From contig NZ_MUMI01000076.1 in assembly GCF_002155975.1 (NCBI RefSeq), forward strand, positions 1-34,921: DNA of 34,921 nt, written 5' to 3'. Origin of the DNA: Amycolatopsis kentuckyensis (lineage in GTDB: Bacteria; Actinomycetota; Actinomycetes; Mycobacteriales; Pseudonocardiaceae). Below, in pieces: positions 7,199-14,926 of the stretch. Position numbers and translations under genes: made by a program. Position 1 is the stretch's first letter; each line of letters opens with the position of its first letter. The notes beneath the pieces were generated by a model. The model had not been told where the DNA came from. It did not search any database and saw nothing but the letters and a program-made list of their open reading frames with translations.

Positions 7199-8839
7199 GT
7201 GCCCCGTCCGACCGCGCCGGTGACCGTCCCCGAGGCGGTGCTGCGCGTCTCGATCGTGGACCGCCTGTTCGCCCGCGCGGACGACGATCGGCCGTTGTTC
7301 ACCCACCAGGACCACACGCGCCACGCGGAGCACACGTGGACGTGGGCGGAGTTCGCCGCGCGGGTCCGCGTGGTGGCCGGTGAGCTGCGGCGGGTGGCCG
7401 AGCCGGGGGAGCGCGTCGCGATCCTCGCCGGCCAGGAGCTCGCCTATCCGCTGGCGTTCTTCGGCGCGCTGGCCGCCGGGCTGATCGCCGTCCCGCTGAT
7501 GGTGCCCTCGAGTCCCGCGCAGGAGGGGCGGCTCTCCGGCGTCCTCGCCGACTGCGGCGCGCGGGTGTGGCTGACGTCGTCGGCCGCGGTGGCGCGCCTG
7601 CCCGCGCACGAGCACGTCGTGGTGGTCGACGACCTCACCGGGCCCGGCGCCGATCCGGTGCCGGTGGCCCCGGACAGCCCGGCCTACCTGCAGTACACGT
7701 CCGGATCGACCCGCGAGCCCGCCGGTGCCGTGATCCCGCACCGCGCGATCGTCGCCGCCTGCTGGCAGGGCAGTCTCGCCTACGGCGTCGACGAGGGCAC
7801 GACCTGCGCCGGCTGGATCCCGTTCTTCCACGACATGGGCCTGATCCAGCTGCTGTGCCTGCCGGTCTATGCCGGCGGGCGGTCGGTGTTCATGGCCCCG
7901 GCCGAGTTCGTGCACCGGCCGGCGCGGTGGCTGCGGCAGCTGGCGGAGTACCCCGCGGTGTTCACCGCCGCGCCGAACTTCGCCTACGACCTCGCCGCCG
8001 ACGCCGACACCGGCGAAGACCTCGACCTGTCGGACGTCCGGGTCGCGCTCAACGGCAGCGAACCCGTCCGGCCGCGCACGATCGAGCGGTTCCACGAGGT
8101 GTTCGGGCCCCGCGGCTTTCCGCGCGCGGCGCACCGGCCGTCGTACGGGCTCGCCGAAGCCACGGTGTACGTCGCGAGCGCGGGCGAGGAAGGGCCGCGC
8201 GGCGCGGAGTTCGACCGCGAAGCCCTCGCGCAGGGCCGGGCCGTCGAAACCGAAGGCGGCCAGGAACTCGTGTCGGTCGGACGTCCCGTCGGGCAGCTGG
8301 TCCGGATCGTCCAGGACGGCCGGGAGCAGCCCGAAGGCCTGGTCGGCGAGATCTGGGTGCACGGCCCGAACGTCGCCACCGGCTACTGGGGCCGCGGCGA
8401 CGCGACCGCGTTCGGGGCCACGCTCGGCGACCTCGGCGGCTGGCTGCGCACCGGCGACCTCGGCGTCGTGCACCGCGGCGACCTGTACGTCACCGGACGG
8501 CTCAAGGACCTCATCGTCGTCGACGGCCGCAACTTCCACCCGCAGGACATCGAAGCGGCGGCCGGGGAGGCCCACCCGGCGGTCCGCCGCGACCGCGTCG
8601 CCGCGTTCGGCGTCACGGACTCCGGCGGCGAGGGCGCGGTGGTGGTGGCCGAGCGGGCGCGCGGCGTCGAAGCCGACGACCGGGAGGTGACCCGCGCGGT
8701 GCTGCGCGCGGTGTCGCGCGAACACGGTCTGACGCTGCGCGCGGTACGTCTGGTCCCTTCCGGTGGACTTCCGCGCACATCGAGCGGCAAAGTCGCCCGG
8801 TCCGCCGCGAAGGCACGTTATGGTGACGACTGTGGGTGA
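7199..8839 (+). CDS. fadD: Fatty acyl-AMP ligase (FAAL)
   Basis: A 546-residue member of the ANL adenylate-forming family. The A3 motif reads YLQYTSGSTREPAGAV, FFHDMGLI is the FAAL-typical helix, SYGLAEATVY is the A5 region, and GWLRTGDLG, KDLIVVDGRNFHPQDIE and PRTSSGKV give A7, A8 and A10 with the catalytic lysine. The SGSTR form of A3 and the NFHPQDIE segment are those of FAALs, which activate a fatty acid as acyl-AMP and pass it to an acyl carrier protein instead of CoA. An ACP gene overlaps its 3' end by 20 bp, which fits. The GTG at 7199 is favoured by the TAGGTT hexamer 7 bases upstream; a TTG at 7190 would add three residues. It is the first gene of a five-gene operon with type VII-type proteins. 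The symbol marks the family only. Confidence 0.88.
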   Translation: MPRPTAPVTVPEAVLRVSIVDRLFARADDDRPLFTHQDHTRHAEHTWTWAEFAARVRVVAGELRRVAEPGERVAILAGQELAYPLAFFGALAAGLIAVPLMVPSSPAQEGRLSGVLADCGARVWLTSSAAVARLPAHEHVVVVDDLTGPGADPVPVAPDSPAYLQYTSGSTREPAGAVIPHRAIVAACWQGSLAYGVDEGTTCAGWIPFFHDMGLIQLLCLPVYAGGRSVFMAPAEFVHRPARWLRQLAEYPAVFTAAPNFAYDLAADADTGEDLDLSDVRVALNGSEPVRPRTIERFHEVFGPRGFPRAAHRPSYGLAEATVYVASAGEEGPRGAEFDREALAQGRAVETEGGQELVSVGRPVGQLVRIVQDGREQPEGLVGEIWVHGPNVATGYWGRGDATAFGATLGDLGGWLRTGDLGVVHRGDLYVTGRLKDLIVVDGRNFHPQDIEAAAGEAHPAVRRDRVAAFGVTDSGGEGAVVVAERARGVEADDREVTRAVLRAVSREHGLTLRAVRLVPSGGLPRTSSGKVARSAAKARYGDDCG

Positions 8840-9077
8840 TCACCGCGCCGAGGTCACGAAGGTCGTCTGCGACACCTTCCGGCTCGACCCGGCTCTCGTC
8901 GAGCCCGACGCGCCCCTGGAGGAGCTGGGCATCGACTCGAAGGGGCGGATCAAGCTGCTGGCGGCGCTGGAGATCTATTACGGGGTGACGATCGACCTGG
9001 ACCGGCTCGACCGGTTCACCGACGTGGGGTCCGTGGCCGAAGTGCTCGCGGACGCACTGGGAAGCGAGAGGCGCTGA
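8820..9077 (+). CDS. Acyl carrier protein (phosphopantetheine-binding)
   Basis: An 85-residue acidic protein of ACP size. The phosphopantetheine attachment site is Ser40 in ELGIDSKGRI; the residue after the serine is Lys rather than the usual Leu, which is unusual among fatty-acid ACPs. Helix III (LAALEIYYGVTID) and the closing helix (SVAEVLADALG) are in place. The ATG at 8820 lies inside the 3' end of the acyl-AMP ligase gene (20-bp overlap in another frame), and the stop is one base before the next gene's ATG, so translation is probably coupled throughout. It is the expected acceptor of the acyl group activated by the upstream ligase. Confidence 0.87.
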   Translation: MVTTVGDHRAEVTKVVCDTFRLDPALVEPDAPLEELGIDSKGRIKLLAALEIYYGVTIDLDRLDRFTDVGSVAEVLADALGSERR

Positions 9078-9078
9078 G

Positions 9079-9396
9079 ATGAGCGGCGGGGGGTACACCG
9101 CGACGACCGAGGCGTTGTCGACGGCGTCCAAGACCATCGGTGACCTGGCGGAACACTTGCTGGACGACAACCCGGACCTGCAGACGCCGCAGGTGACGGC
9201 GGAGAAGTTCGGCCGGGCGCACGGGGCCCACGCGACCAAGTACACCGCCGGCGCGCAGGCGCTGTGGGCCGCGGTTTCCGGCTACAGCAGCACTCTCGGC
9301 TCGTTCGGCACGAACCTCGGCACCGCCGGGTCGAGCTACAGCGCCAACGAGGACACCCAGGCGGGCACGATCACGAACGCCGGGGGCGCGCTCTGA
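9079..9396 (+). CDS. Small ESX/type VII-type protein with YxxxE signal
   Basis: A 105-residue protein with a helix-rich, Ala/Ser/Thr/Gly-rich composition and no signal peptide or membrane helix. Near the C-terminus is YSANE (residues about 89-93), which matches the YxxxD/E general secretion signal of type VII (ESX) substrates, and WAAVSGYSSTLGSFG upstream has the small-residue turn expected between two helices. The size and pattern resemble EspC/WXG100-like substrates. It starts one base after the ACP stop, and its TGA overlaps the ATG of the next gene (ATGA), so it is made together with the large protein, probably as a heterodimer partner. No ESX ATPase or membrane component is in the window. 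Confidence 0.65.
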   Translation: MSGGGYTATTEALSTASKTIGDLAEHLLDDNPDLQTPQVTAEKFGRAHGAHATKYTAGAQALWAAVSGYSSTLGSFGTNLGTAGSSYSANEDTQAGTITNAGGAL

Positions 9397-12300
9397 TGGC
9401 CGAGAAGAAGAAGTGGTCCGACGTCAAGGCGATCCTGGACGACCCGAGCGTTCCGCCGGGGCAGAAGAGCGCGCTGATCAGCAGCTGGCTGCGGGAAAAC
9501 CCGCCACCGCCGCCGTTCCTGGCCGACCAGGAGCCGGACGAGATCAAGCAGAAGCGGCAGGAAGCCGACAAGTACGCGCACGCGTTCAACGCGAACCCGC
9601 TGTTCGCCGGCCAGTCGGTCGACGAGGCCTACGACAAGGCGAAGAAGAGCGGCGACCAGAACAGCTACAACGAGGACCAGGAGAAGAAGGCCGTCGACGA
9701 CGGCAAGAAGAAGCTCGACGAGACGAAGCCGCCCGCGGCCGACAGCACCTCCGGGACCAAGACGTCCGACGAGATCTTCGACGCGGCCGCGCCGGCGCTC
9801 AAGCTGTTCGAGACGTTCGGGTCGCTGCTGGCGAAGATCCCGGCCGACTGCCGCGGCAACACCCGCGCGCTCGACCTCGACAAGGACATCCGCACGCCGT
9901 TCGACGAGCAGCGGGGGATCAGTTTCGCGGACTTCGTCGCCGACGCCGGGCACTTCAAGCGCGGCTCGGAGACGATCGACCGGACGCTCGAGGACACCGG
10001 TTCGCAGCTGGGCACCCTGTTCGGCAGCTGGAGCGGCGCGGGTGCCGATGCCGCGTCGGACACGTACAACGACAAGATCCAGCCCAAGGCGGCGAAGCTG
10101 TCCCAGACGCTCGGCACCGCGAGCGAGGCGACGCTGAGCACGGCCACCACGGTGTTCCAGCTGTGCAAGGGCAAGGCCGACGCGGTCATCGGGATGTACA
10201 CCGACCTGGTCGGCAAGGCCGACTACACGATGGCGCAGAAGGTCGTCGCCGTCGCCAACGGTGAGCACGGCAACGAGCAGGACCTGGCCCAGATCGCGGG
10301 CTGGATGGACCTCAACTTCGGGACCAACCTGGTCAAGACGCTCAACGACCAGGGCTGCTGCGACGGCGACGAGATCAAGAAGCACGGCCAGGACCTCGCC
10401 AAGCAGTGGGTGCAGAACCAGTTCAACCCGGACATGTGGGACCGGCTGTACCAGGGGTTCGCGAAGACCTGCAAGGACACGAAGGACCTGGTCGACCAGG
10501 CGTACGACGCGCTCGACAAGGTGATGGGCGGGATCCGGAACGAGTTCGAGGGCGTTTCGCTGCCCGGCGGGCCGGGTTCGGCGGGCGGCCCGGGTGGTCC
10601 TGGAGGCGGGGCCGGTTCGGGTTCGGGCGGCTCCGGTGCCGCTGGTGGCTCCGGCGGCGGCCCCGGTGGTTCCGGCGGCGGTGCGGGCGGTTCCGGTTCT
10701 GGGTCTGGTGGCTCGGGTTCCGGTTCGGGCGGCTCGGGATCCGGTTCGGGTGGCGCCGGCGGGCCGGTGCCGTCGATTCCCGAGACGGATTCGGGGTCCG
10801 GTGCGCCCGGTGGGGGTGCCGGGTCCGGTGGCGGCTCGGGCACCGACCTGCCGAGCGGCGCGGGCGCCGGAAGCGGCTCGGGCGGTGGCTCCGGGACGGG
10901 CGGCGGTTCGGTGCCGCCGATCCCGGACGGGTCCACGCCGTCCGGCGGCGGCGCGGGCGGTGGCTCGGGCTCGTCCGGCGGCCAGGACGACGGCGCGGCC
11001 GCGGCGGAGGCGGCCAAGCAACAGGCGGCGCAGGAGGCCGAGGCGGCCAAGCAGAAGGCCGCGGAGGCGTTGAAGGAGTTCAGCGGCCCGGGCATCCAGA
11101 CGGAGTCCGGCGCCGGCGCCGGACTCGGTTCGGGTGGCGGCGGCTCGGGTTCGGGTGGCGGCCCGGGATCCGACGGCACGACACCGTCTTCGATGACGCC
11201 GCCGTCCGACAGCGGCCAGGACGCGGCGGCCGCGGCCGCCGAAGCGGCCAAGAAGAAGGCCGCCGACGCCCTCAAGGAGTTCAGCGGTCCGGGCATCGAG
11301 ACGGAGTCCGGCGGCGGTGCGGGCTCGGGCGGCGGTGACTCGGGTTCGGGTTCGGGTGAGGACGGCAAGGCCGGGGCCGAGCAGGCCGCGGAGGAAGCGA
11401 AGAAGAAGGCCGCCGACGCCCTCAAGGAGTTCAGCGGCCCGGGCATCGAAACGGAGTCCGGCGGCGGTGCGGGCTCGGGCGGCGGTGACTCGGGTTCGGG
11501 TTCGGGTGAGGACGGCAAGGCCGGGGCCGAGCAGGCCGCGGAGGAAGCGAAGAAGAAGGCCGCCGACGCCCTGAAGGAATTCGGCGGCCCGGGCATCGAG
11601 ACGGATCCGGACGGCAAGCCCGACAGCCTCCTCGGCGACGACAAGGGCGACGACGACCGGGACGTCCTGAAGGTCAAGCAGGGCGACAAGACCTTCGAGA
11701 TGACCGAGCCGGACCACGACGGCAAGATGGACATCAAGGTCGGCGACGGACCGGGCGACCCGAAGGACTTCAAGCTCGACTGGTCCGAAGCCAAGCCCAC
11801 CGACGGTCCACAAGGGACGGACACCGACACGTACCGCCCGGGCCCCGACGGCAAGATCCACATCCGCGACGGCGGCGTCGAGATCACGGCAGAGCGCCCC
11901 GACGGCCCGGACGGCCCCACCGTGGTCACGGTCGACGACGGCAAGGGCACCCCGACGACGTACACGCTGGGCGAGGACGAAAAGCCGGACAGCGCCCTCG
12001 GCGACACCCCCGCGAAGCAGCTCGACGACCTGCCCACCCACCGGGGCACCCTCACGGACCTCGCGCCCCACGACGGCGGCGATGGCCCCGGCCACCCGGG
12101 CTCCGACCACTCGGGCTCCGACCACCGTGGCGACTCCGGCGGCCCGGGCTCGCACCACGCCGGCGGCTCGGACCACCCCGCCGGCGACGGTTCCGCAGGC
12201 GGCGGGAGCGGCTCCCACGGCGGCGGTGGCGGCGCACACCCCGCAGGCATCGGTGGCGGTTCCCCCGGCTTCTCCGGCGCCGGCTTCGACCCCTCCGGCC

Positions 12301-12596
12301 TCGGTGAATCACCCGTCTCCGGCGGTGCCCACACCGGTGCCGGCGTCGCCCAGCCGCAGCCCGCGTTCGCGTCGGCGGCCGGCGCGTCCGGGGCCACCGG
12401 CGCGGCCGGCTCCTCGATGTCCGGCATGCCCGGCATGGGCGCCATGGGCGGCGCCCAGGGCGGCGGGGGCGACACCGAACGCCGTGCCCCCGCCTACCGC
12501 ATCGAAGGCGCCGTCTTCGACAACCTCGGCGAGCCCGGGCGGCGGATCATCGGCTCCCTCGACGACGAAGACCCGCCGTCCGCCCGGACCTGGTAG
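9396..12596 (+). CDS. Large WXG-like protein with Gly/Ser-rich and 50-residue repeats
   Basis: A 1066-residue protein with no signal peptide. Residues about 1-130 are charged and helical. About 140-385 form a helical domain with a WSG turn at Trp212 (FGSWSGAGADAASDTY), like the helix-turn-helix of WXG100/PPE-type proteins. About 386-530 are almost only Gly and Ser. About 552-735 hold four copies of KKKAADALKEFSGPGIETES-like helices, two in near-identical 150-bp repeats. About 740-880 are Asp/Gly/Lys-rich with repeating D-G-K phrases, followed by His/Gly/Ser-rich sequence. The final ~45 residues (ERRAPAYRIEGAVFDNLGEP) resemble a C-terminus that recurs in type VII-associated proteins of Pseudonocardiaceae (from memory). 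The ATG overlaps the upstream stop. A secreted or surface structural role is inferred. The long ORFs on the opposite strand are composition shadows. Confidence 0.78.
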   Translation: MAEKKKWSDVKAILDDPSVPPGQKSALISSWLRENPPPPPFLADQEPDEIKQKRQEADKYAHAFNANPLFAGQSVDEAYDKAKKSGDQNSYNEDQEKKAVDDGKKKLDETKPPAADSTSGTKTSDEIFDAAAPALKLFETFGSLLAKIPADCRGNTRALDLDKDIRTPFDEQRGISFADFVADAGHFKRGSETIDRTLEDTGSQLGTLFGSWSGAGADAASDTYNDKIQPKAAKLSQTLGTASEATLSTATTVFQLCKGKADAVIGMYTDLVGKADYTMAQKVVAVANGEHGNEQDLAQIAGWMDLNFGTNLVKTLNDQGCCDGDEIKKHGQDLAKQWVQNQFNPDMWDRLYQGFAKTCKDTKDLVDQAYDALDKVMGGIRNEFEGVSLPGGPGSAGGPGGPGGGAGSGSGGSGAAGGSGGGPGGSGGGAGGSGSGSGGSGSGSGGSGSGSGGAGGPVPSIPETDSGSGAPGGGAGSGGGSGTDLPSGAGAGSGSGGGSGTGGGSVPPIPDGSTPSGGGAGGGSGSSGGQDDGAAAAEAAKQQAAQEAEAAKQKAAEALKEFSGPGIQTESGAGAGLGSGGGGSGSGGGPGSDGTTPSSMTPPSDSGQDAAAAAAEAAKKKAADALKEFSGPGIETESGGGAGSGGGDSGSGSGEDGKAGAEQAAEEAKKKAADALKEFSGPGIETESGGGAGSGGGDSGSGSGEDGKAGAEQAAEEAKKKAADALKEFGGPGIETDPDGKPDSLLGDDKGDDDRDVLKVKQGDKTFEMTEPDHDGKMDIKVGDGPGDPKDFKLDWSEAKPTDGPQGTDTDTYRPGPDGKIHIRDGGVEITAERPDGPDGPTVVTVDDGKGTPTTYTLGEDEKPDSALGDTPAKQLDDLPTHRGTLTDLAPHDGGDGPGHPGSDHSGSDHRGDSGGPGSHHAGGSDHPAGDGSAGGGSGSHGGGGGAHPAGIGGGSPGFSGAGFDPSGLGESPVSGGAHTGAGVAQPQPAFASAAGASGATGAAGSSMSGMPGMGAMGGAQGGGGDTERRAPAYRIEGAVFDNLGEPGRRIIGSLDDEDPPSARTW
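11291..11590 (+). repeat. Two near-identical 150-bp in-frame tandem repeats
   Basis: The segment 11291-11440 is repeated at 11441-11590 with four differences in 150 bases. Each unit encodes 50 residues: GPGIETESGGGAGSGGGDSG, a Glu/Gly linker, and EEAKKKAADALKEF. More diverged copies of the helix begin near 11049 and 11250. The high identity suggests a recent in-frame duplication, so the copy number may vary between strains. Confidence 0.9.
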
Positions 12597-12604
12597 GAGG
12601 ACGC

Positions 12605-12964
12605 ATGACCGACATCGCCGGCATGAAAGCCGAGCTCGACGGCCTCGTGCGCGAACAGGCCGATCGCCGTGCCCTGCGCGAACAGCAGGGCGAGGAGATC
12701 AAGGCCCGCTCCCACGAGTACATGACCAAGCAGGTCCAGGCGGCCGAGCGGTACGTCCAGCACGTCCGCGAAATGGCCCAGCGCAAGACGAAGTCCGGCT
12801 GGAGCACCGACCGGTCGCACGCCGAACCGGCGTCCGCCTTCGACGCGGAGGCGTACTCCGCAGGGTTCGAACCGGCGTCGCGGCCCGTGCGGGACGAACC
12901 GCGGCCCGCCCGCCGGCCCCGGGCCGTCGTCGAAGAGGACGAGGACTTCAACAACCCCTGGTGA
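12605..12964 (+). CDS. Small charged helical protein of the ESX-type operon
   Basis: A 119-residue protein with no match I recognise. Residues about 1-60 are a likely coiled coil (MKAELDGLVREQADRRALRE, then a Lys/Glu/Gln-rich helix). The rest is Pro/Arg-rich and disordered, ending in an acidic tail (EEDEDFNNPW). AGGAGG at 12595-12600 overlaps the upstream stop and is 4 bases before the ATG. It is the last gene of the FAAL operon, and its last 17 bases overlap the convergent methyltransferase gene. Many ESX-type operons end with small helical proteins that act as chaperones or co-substrates; that role here is a guess. Confidence 0.75.
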   Translation: MTDIAGMKAELDGLVREQADRRALREQQGEEIKARSHEYMTKQVQAAERYVQHVREMAQRKTKSGWSTDRSHAEPASAFDAEAYSAGFEPASRPVRDEPRPARRPRAVVEEDEDFNNPW

Positions 12965-13742
12965 ACCACAGGTCGACGGCGAGTTCGGGCAGCCGCACGG
13001 TGAACGTCTCCGCCGGGGCCAGCCGCCGCCGCAGCTCCGCCTCGAACTCGGGCCGCCGCTCGCCGAACAGGTGCGGGGCCGAGCTCGACAGCGAGAACAC
13101 CCCGGCGACGACCTCGTCGACCGTGCGGGTGACGACCGGCCCCGGCACCTCGAACCGCCGCGGGCCGTGGAAGCCCGCCGCGCGGTAGACCGCCGCCTCG
13201 CTGCCCGGCGTGCCGTCCGGCAGCGAACCGCGCCCGGCGCGCCGCACCGGGCCGAGGTATTCGCGCACCAGCTCCGGGATCGCGGGGTCGACGATCTCGT
13301 GCGTTGACGCGTGCACGTGGGCGCAGACCCCGTCCGGGGCCAGCATTCCGCGCACCGTGGCGGCGACGCGGGGCCGGTCGAGCCAGTGGAACGACTGCGC
13401 GAAGGTGACCACCCGGAACCGCCCCAGCCCGGCGGGCAGGTCCTCCGCACGCCGGTGCACCCACCGGCAGTTCCCGATGCCCGCGTCCGCCGCGAGCCGG
13501 CCCGCTTCGGCGAGCATGTCCGCGTCGGCGTCGAGCCCGACGGCTTCCTCGAACGATCCGGCCAGCAGCAGCGTCAGCGACCCCGGTCCGCAGCCGACGT
13601 CGAGCAGCCGTCCCGACCCGTCCAGCCCGAGCTCGGCGGCGAAGGCCGTGGCGAGTTCCGCGGGATACGCCGCGCGGCCCCGCGCGTAGTACCGCGCGCT
13701 GCCCGAATAGAGGGACGGGTCCCATTCCCACGCGTCGGTCAC
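12948..13742 (-). CDS. Class I SAM-dependent methyltransferase
   Basis: A 264-residue protein. SAM-binding motif I is LLDVGCGPGSLTLLLAG, followed by the acidic end of strand 2 (AVGLDADADMLAEA), motif II near WVHRRAEDLPAGLGRFRVV and the TFAQSFHWLD motif common in this family. It is close to the UbiE/Tam-like methyltransferase group (methyltransferase domain 11/25); the substrate is unknown. The GTG at 13740-13742 (VTDAWEWDPSLYSG) was chosen because TACGCT lies 6 bases upstream, giving a leaderless transcript; an open frame continues to 13856 but runs through a tRNA-like sequence and has poor coding character. The gene is convergent with the FAAL operon (17-bp overlap) and is not part of it. 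Confidence 0.86.
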   Translation of the reverse strand: MTDAWEWDPSLYSGSARYYARGRAAYPAELATAFAAELGLDGSGRLLDVGCGPGSLTLLLAGSFEEAVGLDADADMLAEAGRLAADAGIGNCRWVHRRAEDLPAGLGRFRVVTFAQSFHWLDRPRVAATVRGMLAPDGVCAHVHASTHEIVDPAIPELVREYLGPVRRAGRGSLPDGTPGSEAAVYRAAGFHGPRRFEVPGPVVTRTVDEVVAGVFSLSSSAPHLFGERRPEFEAELRRRLAPAETFTVRLPELAVDLWFTRGC

Positions 13743-13827
13743 GCCCTCAGCGTAGATGTGGACCACGCCCTGGTACCGCGCGCCGATCGGACGGCGGCCG
13801 GGCACCGCGGTGTGGCCGGCCGGAGGA

Positions 13828-13851
13828 GGGCTCGCCGGGAGTTGAACCCGG
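13828..13851 (-). other. tRNA 3'-end-like sequence (T arm plus acceptor strand), no complete tRNA
   Basis: On the minus strand CCGGG-TTCAACT-CCCGG (13851-13835) matches the tRNA T arm, including the B-box consensus GGTTCRANYCC, followed by CGAGCCC (13834-13828) in the place of an acceptor 3' strand. No D arm, anticodon arm or pairing 5' acceptor strand is found in the following 75-110 bases, so this is not a functional tRNA. It could be a relic of a tRNA-based attachment site or a chance match in GC-rich DNA. Confidence 0.3.
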
Positions 13852-13875
13852 GCCACTCCACCGGGTTCGGTGAGG

Positions 13876-13901
13876 GTGTGAAACCCGGCGCGGCGGGGTA
13901 T
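13876..13901 (+). promoter_or_regulatory. Candidate stress-sigma promoter for the 13946 operon
   Basis: GTGT (13876-13879), 16 bases, GGGTAT (13896-13901) fits the SigB/SigF-type consensus. It lies 44 bases before the ATG of the ANTAR-like mini-protein and is the only promoter-like sequence in the 203-bp gap. Confidence 0.5.
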
Positions 13902-13945
13902 CCGGTCGCGTTCGTTTCGCCGCCGACCGAGCCGGAGGTCTTCCG

Positions 13946-14134
13946 ATGCCCGTGCGCACCGCCACCCCGCCCGCCCATGACGTCGTCGGCCTGGCGCTGG
14001 AAGTCCTTGCCGCGCAAGGACTCAGCCGTCCGGCCGCGCACGCCGCCCTGGTCTCCATGGCGAAGGAAAGAGGCCTGACCGTGGCGCGGTGCGCCGCGCT
14101 CGTCGTGGCCGCCGTCGACGGGCAGGTGGGCTGA
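13946..14134 (+). CDS. Short ANTAR-like helical protein
   Basis: A 62-residue protein made of three predicted helices. The pattern (HDVVGLALEVLAAQGLSRPA, AALVSMAKERGL, VARCAALVVAAV) follows the three-helix ANTAR fold, with the A-x-x-R/A positions of the second and third helices, but lacks the usual AKGMLM start of the domain. It may be a minimal ANTAR RNA-binding module without a sensor domain, or an unrelated helical peptide. GGAGG (13934-13938) lies 7 bases before the ATG. Its stop overlaps the start of the next gene (ATGA). A stress-type promoter precedes it, and the downstream genes encode a membrane peptide and a hemerythrin. Confidence 0.6.
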   Translation: MPVRTATPPAHDVVGLALEVLAAQGLSRPAAHAALVSMAKERGLTVARCAALVVAAVDGQVG

Positions 14135-14310
14135 TGGCCTTCGCCGCCCGGACCGGCCATGAAGACACCGCCTCGATCGGCGGGGGCGTGCTGCTCGCCG
14201 TCGGGCTCGTCGTCGCCTTCTTCGGCTGGTGGTCCTGGTGGACCGTCGCCGGGCTCGCCGTGGCCGCCGCCGGCGCGCTGTGGCTCACTGTCGCCCGCCG
14301 CGACGAGTAA
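14134..14310 (+). CDS. Small two-helix membrane protein
   Basis: A 58-residue protein with two closely spaced hydrophobic segments (GGGVLLAVGLVVAFFGWW and WTVAGLAVAAAGALWLTVA), a short Trp-rich turn and a charged C-terminus (RRDE). It is probably an integral membrane hairpin with both ends in the cytoplasm. The ATG overlaps the stop of the ANTAR-like gene, so translation is coupled. No function is recognised; small membrane proteins of this type are common in actinobacterial stress regulons. Confidence 0.72.
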   Translation: MAFAARTGHEDTASIGGGVLLAVGLVVAFFGWWSWWTVAGLAVAAAGALWLTVARRDE

Positions 14311-14369
14311 CCCGTCCCGGACGGGGAACGCCGCTTCCGACCGAGCAAGCAGCCAGGAGGAGGCCGTTC

Positions 14370-14924
14370 ATGGCGGAGCACGAAGAGGACGTCATCGAGG
14401 TGCTGCAGCGGCAGCACCGGGAGATCCGCGAGCTGTTCGCCGCGCTGGAAACCGCGGACGGCGACCGGCGGCGCGACCTGTTCCACGACCTCGTGCGGCT
14501 GCTGGCCGTGCACGAGACGGCGGAGGAACTGGTCGTGCACCCCGAGATCCGCGACCTCGAACCCGCGGCGGTGCCCGTCGTCGAGGCACGGCTGGGCGAG
14601 GAACACCGGGCCAAGGAACTGCTGACCACCCTGCAGAAGATGAGCCCGGAAGCGGACGGCTTCGACACCCTGCTCGTCCAGCTGCGCGACGACGTCCTCG
14701 CGCACGCCGAGCACGAAGAGCGCGAGGAGTTCCCGCTGCTGCGCAAGCACCGCCCGCCGGAGCGGCTGCGCGCGATGGCCGCGACCGTCAAGGTGGCCGA
14801 AGCGGTCGGGCCGACCCGCCCGCACCCCGGCGTCGAGAGCGCGAAGGCGAACCTGCTGCTGGGCCCGCCCGCGGCGATCATGGACCGGGCCCGCGACCTC
14901 ATCCGCGGCGCGCTGGGCGGCTGA
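14370..14924 (+). CDS. Hemerythrin HHE domain protein
   Basis: A 184-residue helical protein with the HHE cation-binding pattern: a first helix with LQRQHREIRELF, then LLAVHETAEELVVHPEIRDL, EARLGEEHRAKELL and LAHAEHEEREEFPLLRKH. The spaced His and Glu residues would bind a di-iron centre in a four-helix bundle. Bacterial members bind oxygen or nitric oxide or act in peroxide stress. The C-terminal ~45 residues (HPGVESAKANLLLGPPAAIM) form the extension seen in actinobacterial members. AGGAGGAGG (14355-14363) lies 6 bases before the ATG. It follows the two small genes and precedes a 44-codon acidic gene by two bases, so it is probably in the same operon under the stress-type promoter. Confidence 0.88.
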   Translation: MAEHEEDVIEVLQRQHREIRELFAALETADGDRRRDLFHDLVRLLAVHETAEELVVHPEIRDLEPAAVPVVEARLGEEHRAKELLTTLQKMSPEADGFDTLLVQLRDDVLAHAEHEEREEFPLLRKHRPPERLRAMAATVKVAEAVGPTRPHPGVESAKANLLLGPPAAIMDRARDLIRGALGG

Positions 14925-14926
14925 CC

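Noticed and set aside
9336..12475. Very long open frames on the minus strand (967 and 750 codons) opposite the 1066-residue protein
   Set aside because: They are shadows of a Gly/Ser-rich, high-GC gene: their translations are Pro/Glu/Arg-rich low-complexity sequence with no RBS, and the plus-strand frame has coupled neighbours and coherent domains.
13743..13856. N-terminal extension of the methyltransferase to 13856
   Set aside because: The added 38 residues run through the tRNA-like sequence, and the leaderless TACGCT hexamer supports the GTG at 13742.
13828..13905. A complete tRNA gene on the minus strand
   Set aside because: Only the T arm and a possible acceptor 3' strand are present; no D arm, anticodon arm or pairing 5' acceptor strand could be found at type I or type II spacing.
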